Shown: positions 1-4,852 of the stretch, piece by piece | How positions within the stretch are numbered: position 1 is the first letter of the stretch | Layout of the letters: each line of letters opens with the position of its first letter | The notes under the pieces: generated by a model | The model's input: the letters and a program-made list of their open reading frames with translations, nothing else | Databases searched by the model: none | Told to the model about the DNA's origin: nothing | Assembly (NCBI GenBank): GCA_038231615.1 | Contig: JBBRLA010000619.1 | Location: 1 to 5,165, forward strand | Length of the DNA: 5,165 nucleotides | Reading direction: 5' to 3' | DNA from: JBBRLA01 sp038231615 | Lineage (GTDB): Bacteria > Myxococcota_A > Polyangia > Palsa-1104 > JAEUJZ01 | Translations under genes and position numbers: made by a program

Positions 1-73
1 CTCGCGCTCGCAGTGTCGTCTCACCGAAAGTCGACGGACATGGTTGCTGACACTCCGATCGGCACCCTGCGCA

Positions 74-87
74 GCATGCTGCATGCT
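74..87 (+). repeat. 7-bp tandem duplication GCATGCT x2 (frameshift lesion in hicA)
   Basis: GCATGCT occurs twice head to tail at 74-80 and 81-87. Because 7 is not a multiple of 3, the extra copy shifts the HicA reading frame. Removing either copy restores a HicA-like C-terminus. The unit is itself nearly palindromic (GCATGC), which would favour slippage. A sequencing or assembly error could produce the same picture. Confidence 0.85.
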
Positions 88-118
88 GCGGGACCTCGGA
101 CTTACCCTGAAGGACATC

Positions 119-124
119 GAGGAG
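119..124 (+). promoter_or_regulatory. Shine-Dalgarno of hicB (GAGGAG)
   Basis: GAGGAG ends 6 nt before the ATG at 131. It overlaps the last two codons of hicA, whose TAG lies between it and the start. This fixes the hicB start and implies that hicB was translated from a shared hicAB transcript. Confidence 0.7.
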
Positions 125-276
125 TAGCACATGACCTTCATCTATCCTGTCCTGCTGGCGTCGGAGGAGGGGGCCGTCACCATCGAGTTCCCCGACTTCC
201 CTGAGGCCCACACCTATGGCACCGATGAGGCCGATGCGCTGGCGATGGCCGGTGACTGCTTGGAGGTGGCGGTGGC

Positions 277-384
277 CTCGCGCATCATCGATGGCGAGGG
301 CATTCCCGCCCCGCCCACATCCCGGTCGAAGGGGCAGAAGGCCACGACTCGCGCATCATCGATGGCGAGGGCATTCCCGCCCCG
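277..384 (+). repeat. 37-bp perfect direct repeat separated by 34 bp inside hicB
   Basis: Copy 1 is 277-313 and copy 2 is 348-384, identical by direct reading. Each begins CTCGCGCATCATCGATGG and ends ATTCCCGCCCCG. The offset is 71 bp (2 mod 3), which is what breaks the hicB frame. The 34 bp between them (314-347) is not a copy of neighbouring DNA that I can see. In the frame of the first copy it reads PTSRSKGQKAT, which resembles the kGQ linker found after the PxPS segment in other HicB proteins. That hints at a junction between two hicB alleles rather than a simple slippage event. Confidence 0.9.
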
Positions 385-409
385 TCCGAGGTGCCGGGTG
401 CGCCCCGGG

Positions 410-414
410 TGATG
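410..414 (+). other. TGATG stop/start overlap between the two hicB halves
   Basis: The frame of the N-terminal HicB fragment terminates at TGA 410-412. The A of that stop begins an ATG (412-414) in the frame of the C-terminal DNA-binding half, which would give a product of about 71 residues starting MLGAQMAAK. Such overlaps allow termination-reinitiation coupling. No good Shine-Dalgarno precedes it (nearest GAGG at 388-391, too far), so expression of the second half is uncertain. Confidence 0.35.
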
Positions 415-653
415 CTGGGCGCACAGATGGCCGCCAAGGCGCACCTGTATCTCCTCATGCGGGAGGCAGGCATCACCAACGTAAACCTGGCCAAAGCCCT
501 TTCGCGGGACGAGAAGCACGTGCGCCGGCTGCTTGACCCCGACCACGACAGCACGTTGGAGAGCATCGAGGCGGCCCTTTCGGTGCTCGGCAAGCGGCTG
601 CGCGTGGAGATGATGGACGCGGCATAGGACCCTCCGACTTTCTTGGCCACCCC

Positions 654-3600
654 TCAGCCGATGTCGCCGGTCCCGGGCGCCTGATATCTGCTGCGCCGCA
701 CCAGCCGGACCCCGATCTCCTCGCTGCGGTGCCCCGGCATCATGCTTCTCATCACGCCCGCGCGCAGATAGTTCCACGATCCGCCCCGCACCACCTTGCC
801 TCCCGGCAGCATCATCCCGCTCAGGTCCGCATGCCCGCCCTCGTCTGTGTCGGTCATCGTGGGGTCGTCATCGTATTCGTTCTGGGCCCACTCCCACACA
901 TTGCCGATGAGATCCGCACACCCCGCCCCGGCGTTCGCCGTGCCCGCGGGGAACACACCCACCGGCGTGGTGTGCCCCACCCGCCTTCCGGTGTTGCAAT
1001 ACGAGGGCTCCGCGGTTGCCCCCCAGGGGTACTGCCGGTTGTCGTCGCTCCCCTGCCGCACCGCCCGCTCCCACTCGCTCTCTGTGGGCAAATCGTAGCG
1101 ATAGCGCCAGTCCCCAGCGGTCAGGAAGCGGCACAGGCCAAGCGCATCATCCCAGCTCAACATCGTCGCCGGGTGCGTCGGCCGCTCCCGCGCACGCTGC
1201 TCCCACAGGGACAAAATGTCCACCCGCCCGTCGTGTTCCTCATCTTGCGGCGGACGATATCCCGAGGTCCGCACCAAGTGCCAGAGCTGCGCGCACGTCA
1301 GCGGATAGCGCATCATCCCGCATGCCGGCATTCCCCGCCCCGCAGGCAAATCGACAAAAAGCCCCGGGGGCCTGGGCGTCGGGTCCAAAATGTCCAGCGA
1401 CAGGCGCGGGTCCCCCGCCATGCCCAGCCCCTCGGCCATGGCGATCCGCGTCGACAGCGCCGTGCGCTGTACCCGATCCGACAGGTCGTCCAGCACCCGC
1501 TGCAAATCGTCCTTGATCTTCTTCGCCGCCTTCGGGTCCACCGGGCACGGCGCCATCTCGTCGAGCATCTGAGCGCCCAGCCCGATGAGCTGCGCCCGCT
1601 GTCCCACCTCGCTGCGTCCGCCCACTTCGCTGCTCATCGAACGCAAAAGCCGCGCCCCGTGCTCCGGCGAACGCCGCGCCTGCAGGCCCGACAGGAAGCG
1701 CAGCGCATCGTAGCTCATCGGATCGTCCAGCAGCGAACGCACCGCCTGCCATAGATCCACCCGCCCGTTCAACGTCTGGGCGATGCGGAAGGACTGGAGC
1801 GGTTCGCTGCGCTCGGCCAGTTCGTCCACCAGATCGCCCACCTCCTGCGGCGTCGGCCGCACCTTGTTCTGCACCAGCGCCCCCAGGCAGGTGGCGTAAA
1901 GTTCCGCTCGCTGCCGCGGCAACCCCTGCTTTCCCGATACCCAGCACATCGACGTTAGCAGCAAGGGGTGGCGCACCAGCGCGGTGTAGTGGTCGCTGGT
2001 GATCGCCCGCCGCATCAGCGTGGTCAGCTCCGCCGCGGCCCCATCGAGAGTCATGCCCTCCGGGATGGTGCTGACCTGCTGCACCCAGCGGTCCACCAAA
2101 AGCGTGCTTTCCGCCGGGCGCAGCGGGAAAAGGGTCGCGGTGGTGAAGCCCGCCTCGGCAGGCGGCACCAGGCCGCATTTCGGGGACAGCGTCAGCAGCA
2201 CCCGCAGCCGCGGGATCTCGCGCAGAAGATCCATCAGCTCTTGCAAAAGCGTCTCTTGCCGCGCCCGCGGCACCCGCGACAGCCCATCGACACAAAGCAG
2301 CGTGCCGCTGCCGGCAAAGAGCAGATTTTGGGCAAACCCGGTATCCAGGCCCCCGCAAAGCGAGGCGATGTTTGCCAGCAGCAGGGAGGCCAGGTCCACG
2401 TGGCCGGCGCCGGGGGTCTGGTCCAAAGACAGATACAGCGGGACCGGGGCGTGCCCCTTGGCAAAGCCGTAGCCCTCGGCTTCCGACGGCAGCCCCAGGG
2501 CCAGCCGGGCCAAAAGACCGCACAGGCGCCGCACCGTGGCGGTCTTCCCGGCGCCCGCCTCGCCCAGGAGCAGCAGGCGCTCGTGGGCCGCGGGCAGGCC
2601 GTGGACCGGGACGACGTGGCCACCCACCGACGCGGGCAATTCGACATAAAGCGGTTCAAGGCGCAGCGCAGTGCCCTGGTTGGGGTGGGTGAAAACCGAC
2701 AATGCTTCATCCACCTGCGCCGAGAGCCAGGTAAGGTAGCGGCGCTGGCAGTCCTTTTCGTGTGCCGCCGCATCGTCGGCCGGCTTTTTGCGATCCGCGG
2801 CGCGGGTGGGCAAAGGCAAGGCCCGGGGGGCGGTGCTTGTGCCGTAAAGGTCGGCGAGGGTGCGGTCGGCTTCCCAACGGCTGGCGCCAGTCGTGAAGCA
2901 GAGCGGAGATATGAGGGCGGTGCGCTCGGCGGGGTCGATGTCGATGACGAACACCCGGCTGGGGGTCGTGGCGCTGCGGTGGCTGGCGCCGGCGGCCAGG
3001 ACCAGGGTGGCGGAAAGGGGCGTGCCCTGCCACTCCGTCGGCCGCTGTGTGCGCAAGTGTCCGTGGCACAGCAGGTGGAAGCTTTGGCCCAGGATGGCGG
3101 TGACGGCGGCGCGCTCGATGGGGTGCAGCCAGTCCGGGGGGTGGTGGCACACGGCGATGCTCAGGTCGGCGGCGGCCAGCTCGCGTTCGGCGTGAAGGAG
3201 AACTGACTCGCCCACAAAGAGGCACTCGCGGTCGCTGTCGTCGCCGTCCTGGGAAAACCAGGCGGTGCAGAAAGTGCCGATGCCCACCGTCAGCCCGGCC
3301 AGATCCAAAAGGTGGGTCGTGCGGGCGGCGCGGCCGGGGCCGAAGTAGGTGTCGACGAAGGCGGTGTAGGCGGCGAGCTTCTTGTTGTGAAGGGTGCGCT
3401 CCTCGGGGGCGCCGAAGAAGGCGGCGGCGTCCTCGGCGGTCAAAAGAATGCGCTGGAGGCGCCGGCCCGCGGCGCGCTGCACGTCCTGGTTGCCGGGGAC
3501 GACGAAGATCCGCGCTGCGGGCAGGCCCCCGCAGGCGGCACGCAGGCGATCGAGGAACCGGCCCACGGTGGCATAGGCAGCGGGATCGCCGTGTTCGACC

Positions 3601-3749
3601 AGATCGCCGCTGATGAGGACCACTTCTGGGGGGCGCCCGGCCTTTTGCCAGTCGCCGAGGGTGCCAAGCAGCGCGCGCAGGGCGCGGTCGCGGTCGTCGG
3701 GGTCGCTTTTGCGGAAATGCAGATCGGAAAGGTGAAGGATGCGCAACAT
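654..3749 (-). CDS. Metallophosphoesterase-NACHT-FGE-sulfatase STAND protein
   Basis: This single 1031-aa protein has three recognisable parts. Residues 1 to ~300 are a calcineurin-like phosphoesterase: DLH (D9, H11), GD (D49), GNQD (N87), CHHPP (H202) and CHGH (H229, H231) supply the usual dimetal ligands, although the GNHD histidine is Gln88. Residues ~388-640 are a NACHT NTPase: Walker A GEAGAGKT (396-403), Walker B LLCVDGLSRVP (D488), and the HPLLLT and LPRQRAELY motifs (~594-620). A helical linker follows. Residues ~795-1020 are an FGE-sulfatase/DUF323 domain with LPTESEWERA, GNVWEW, VVRGGSW and IGVRLVR. The FGE catalytic cysteines are absent, so this part probably binds a ligand rather than making formylglycine. 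I infer a cytosolic STAND switch that senses something through the C-terminus and activates the phosphoesterase, as in conflict systems. No signal peptide or membrane segment is seen. The start is ATG 3749 because MLRILHLSDLHF is the canonical family N-terminus. An upstream GTG at 3842 would add 31 low-complexity residues. No Shine-Dalgarno is evident. Confidence 0.9.
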   Translation of the reverse strand: MLRILHLSDLHFRKSDPDDRDRALRALLGTLGDWQKAGRPPEVVLISGDLVEHGDPAAYATVGRFLDRLRAACGGLPAARIFVVPGNQDVQRAAGRRLQRILLTAEDAAAFFGAPEERTLHNKKLAAYTAFVDTYFGPGRAARTTHLLDLAGLTVGIGTFCTAWFSQDGDDSDRECLFVGESVLLHAERELAAADLSIAVCHHPPDWLHPIERAAVTAILGQSFHLLCHGHLRTQRPTEWQGTPLSATLVLAAGASHRSATTPSRVFVIDIDPAERTALISPLCFTTGASRWEADRTLADLYGTSTAPRALPLPTRAADRKKPADDAAAHEKDCQRRYLTWLSAQVDEALSVFTHPNQGTALRLEPLYVELPASVGGHVVPVHGLPAAHERLLLLGEAGAGKTATVRRLCGLLARLALGLPSEAEGYGFAKGHAPVPLYLSLDQTPGAGHVDLASLLLANIASLCGGLDTGFAQNLLFAGSGTLLCVDGLSRVPRARQETLLQELMDLLREIPRLRVLLTLSPKCGLVPPAEAGFTTATLFPLRPAESTLLVDRWVQQVSTIPEGMTLDGAAAELTTLMRRAITSDHYTALVRHPLLLTSMCWVSGKQGLPRQRAELYATCLGALVQNKVRPTPQEVGDLVDELAERSEPLQSFRIAQTLNGRVDLWQAVRSLLDDPMSYDALRFLSGLQARRSPEHGARLLRSMSSEVGGRSEVGQRAQLIGLGAQMLDEMAPCPVDPKAAKKIKDDLQRVLDDLSDRVQRTALSTRIAMAEGLGMAGDPRLSLDILDPTPRPPGLFVDLPAGRGMPACGMMRYPLTCAQLWHLVRTSGYRPPQDEEHDGRVDILSLWEQRARERPTHPATMLSWDDALGLCRFLTAGDWRYRYDLPTESEWERAVRQGSDDNRQYPWGATAEPSYCNTGRRVGHTTPVGVFPAGTANAGAGCADLIGNVWEWAQNEYDDDPTMTDTDEGGHADLSGMMLPGGKVVRGGSWNYLRAGVMRSMMPGHRSEEIGVRLVRRSRYQAPGTGDIG

Positions 3750-3889
3750 GGGTTCGGGTAGAAGTATCCGGGAGGCGGGACAAAGCGGCAAGGGCGGTCT
3801 GCTGCTGCGGGTACGGATTGACTTTGGCGTCTCCCCGTCCACGCCGCTTTTGGGGCGCCATCCGTGAGGCCTGTGCTACTGTCTCTGGA
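3750..3889. promoter_or_regulatory. Divergent intergenic region between the STAND gene and the Uma2 gene
   Basis: The two genes point away from each other, leaving 140 bp that should hold both promoters if the chosen starts are right. Neither start has a good Shine-Dalgarno. No clear operator palindrome is visible. Open frames extend into the region from both sides (to GTG 3842 on minus and to TTG 3818 on plus), but their residues are low-complexity and unlike either family. Confidence 0.5.
3763..3791 (-). promoter_or_regulatory. Candidate sigma-70-like promoter of the STAND gene
   Basis: On the minus strand TTGCCG (plus 3786-3791) and GATACT (plus 3763-3768) are separated by exactly 17 bp. 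Each matches its consensus hexamer at 4 of 6 positions. Transcription would begin within about 10 nt of the ATG at 3749, giving a nearly leaderless mRNA, which fits the missing Shine-Dalgarno. Such matches also arise by chance. Confidence 0.25.
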
Positions 3890-4852
3890 ATGAACCTCGC
3901 GGCGAAAAATCAGGAGCCCGGCCCGGAGCTGCCCGTGGTCCTCAGCGCCGAGGAATGGCGGGCCCTGTCGGAAGAGGCCCGGCAAAGGTATGTGGAGCAG
4001 AGCATCGCGGCGCTGGAGGAGCAGGCCGATCTCATGGCCGAGAGCCGGCCCCACACCCGGGCCAAGAGCACGGCGCTGGACCGGCTGGGCCGGCACTTCC
4101 AGAGCATCGGCAGGCACATCTACCTGGGCTCCGAACTGCCGGTGCTCTATCCGGGTGATCGTATGTTTGCCCCGGACCTGATGGCGGTGCTGGATGTGGA
4201 GGATACGCGGGATGAAGATCTGCGCACTGCCTGGGTCGTGGAGAGCGAAGGCCGCGGCCTGGACCTGGCGCTGGAGGTGTACTTCAGCGGCAACTGGCAA
4301 AAAGACTTCGTGGACAACGTCGAGAAGTACGCGCGCCTGGGCATCCCGGAGTATTTCCTCTACGATCGGCAGCATCAGGAGCTGCACGGGTATCGGCTGC
4401 CCGGCAAGAATGCGGTGCGCTATCAGAAGATGAAGTCTAGATTTGGGCGACTTTCGTCCCATGTGTTGGGGCTGGATCTGGCCCTGTATGAGGGGCGGCT
4501 GCGCTTTTACTATGGCGATGCCGAAGTGCCCGACTCGGATGAACTCTTGCTGCGCGCGCAGGGGATGGTAGACGAGGTCCAGCACCAGCGGGTGGAGGCG
4601 CAGGAGCGGGCGCAGAAGGAAGCGGAGCGGGCGCAGAAGGAAGCGGAGCGGGCGCAGGACATGCTGGCGCAGCTTCGTGCCACCGTCTCGGGTATTCTTA
4701 CCATCCGCGGCATCCCGCTGGATCAGGCGACGTCGGCCCGACTGGCGCTTTGCGCCGATGGCGCCGTGCTAAAGCGCTGGGCCTTGCGGGCGGTAACCAC
4801 CGACACAGCCGCCGAGGCGGTCAGCGAGAGCGGCCCCGATGAGCCATCCTGA
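3890..4852 (+). CDS. Uma2-family (DUF820) putative restriction-endonuclease-fold protein with coiled-coil tail
   Basis: This is a 320-aa protein. Residues ~50-215 match the Uma2/DUF820 PD-(D/E)XK nuclease fold: SELPVLYPGDRMFAPDLMAV carries the PD motif (P95-D96), LALEVYFSG carries the second acid (E129), and DNVEKYARLGIPEYFLYD gives the K-x(n)-Y-GIPEY-D block, with K146 (or K138) as the likely catalytic lysine. As usual in Uma2, the ExK lysine is displaced to this downstream helix. Residues ~225-265 form a charged alpha-helical coiled coil made of near-identical heptads (ERAQKEA). A short C-terminal part (LRATVSGILTIRGIPLDQAT) resembles tails seen in long Uma2 proteins. The biological substrate of the family is unknown; it is often present in many copies per genome and is assumed to cut DNA. 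ATG 3890 is chosen because the family-like N-terminus (LSAEEWRALSEEARQRYVE) follows it. An alternative start at 3818 adds 24 unconvincing residues. The Shine-Dalgarno is weak (TGGA directly before ATG). The gene is divergent from the STAND gene. Confidence 0.88.
   Translation: MNLAAKNQEPGPELPVVLSAEEWRALSEEARQRYVEQSIAALEEQADLMAESRPHTRAKSTALDRLGRHFQSIGRHIYLGSELPVLYPGDRMFAPDLMAVLDVEDTRDEDLRTAWVVESEGRGLDLALEVYFSGNWQKDFVDNVEKYARLGIPEYFLYDRQHQELHGYRLPGKNAVRYQKMKSRFGRLSSHVLGLDLALYEGRLRFYYGDAEVPDSDELLLRAQGMVDEVQHQRVEAQERAQKEAERAQKEAERAQDMLAQLRATVSGILTIRGIPLDQATSARLALCADGAVLKRWALRAVTTDTAAEAVSESGPDEPS
4604..4657 (+). repeat. 21-bp in-frame tandem repeat, about 2.6 copies, coding coiled-coil heptads
   Basis: The 21-bp unit beginning GAGCGGGCGCAGAAGG is perfect at 4604-4624 and 4625-4645, with the first 12 bp repeated at 4646-4657. 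Each unit encodes one heptad, ERAQKEA, so copy-number change lengthens or shortens the Uma2 coiled coil by whole heptads without a frameshift. The perfect nucleotide identity implies recent expansion. Confidence 0.9.

Larger units (their letters stand above)
1..127 (+). pseudogene. hicA: HicA-type mRNA interferase toxin, 3' part only, frameshifted remnant
   Basis: The gene runs off the left edge, so only the C-terminal part is visible. HicA toxins are small double-stranded-RNA-binding-fold ribonucleases that cut mRNA in the cytoplasm and are neutralised by HicB. In frame 1, positions 1-81 read into a V-x-x-H stretch (His codon 22-24) and then TPIGTLRSML, which matches the C-terminal GTLRxIL signature of HicA. 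The reading is then thrown out of frame, while frame 2 from about 86 gives LRDLGLTLKDIEE followed by TAG (125-127), the expected HicA end. Deleting one copy of the tandem GCATGCT at 74-87 joins the two into TPIGTLRSMLRDLGLTLKDIEE. As it stands the frame-1 product loses the native end and runs on through hicB DNA to a stop near 204, so the toxin is probably inactive. The stop lies 3 nt before the hicB ATG, which is the usual hicA-hicB spacing. The first ~40 bases match HicA only loosely, so more damage upstream is possible. Confidence 0.72.
131..627 (+). pseudogene. hicB: HicB-type antitoxin split by an out-of-frame 71-bp insertion
   Basis: HicB antitoxins bind and inhibit HicA through an N-terminal partial RNase-H-like domain and repress the operon through a C-terminal DNA-binding domain. 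The N-terminal part (about residues 1-58) is typical: MTFIYPVLLASEEGAVTIEF, then FPDFPEA and the IIDGEGIPAP end of the domain. After this the frame is diverted into a low-quality tail that ends at TGA 410-412 (93 aa). The C-terminal part continues two frames away: AAKAHLYLLMREAGITNVNL, then VRRLLDPDH and EAALSVLGKRLRVE, ending at TAG 625-627. This is the helix-turn-helix region usual for HicBs partnered with this HicA type. Positions 277-313 and 348-384 are identical. Removing 71 bp joins the halves at GIPAP-SEV into a 141-aa protein of normal length. The stop of the front half overlaps a possible ATG restart (TGATG, 410-414), so two separate domains could still be made. The gene ends 26 bp from the convergent gene at 654. 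Confidence 0.85.

Noticed and set aside
277..384. Two-unit CRISPR-like array (37-bp repeats with a 34-bp spacer)
   Set aside because: The repeat and spacer sizes look similar to CRISPR, but the repeat is hicB coding sequence, occurs only twice, and is explained by a duplication or recombination within the gene.
214..777. Minus-strand 187-codon frame opposite hicB
   Set aside because: The hicB family motifs are on the plus strand. This frame is compositionally biased and crosses into the 3' end of the STAND gene in a wrong frame.
1240..2523. Long open frame on the minus strand (427 codons) and other long frames on the plus strand between 729 and 3206
   Set aside because: All lie within the STAND gene in other frames. 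Their products are Ala/Gly/Pro/Arg-rich with no family motif, as expected of shadow frames in high-GC DNA.
3818..3823. TTGACT as a -35 box for the Uma2 gene
   Set aside because: No -10-like hexamer is found 16-18 bp downstream (GC-rich at 3840-3847). A TGTGCTACT at 3872-3880 is too far away and matches the -10 consensus poorly.
3440..4585. 381-codon minus-strand frame spanning both genes and the intergenic region
   Set aside because: It is antisense to the Uma2 gene, whose family motifs are clear, and its other part is an off-frame of the phosphoesterase domain. The product shows no recognisable domain.
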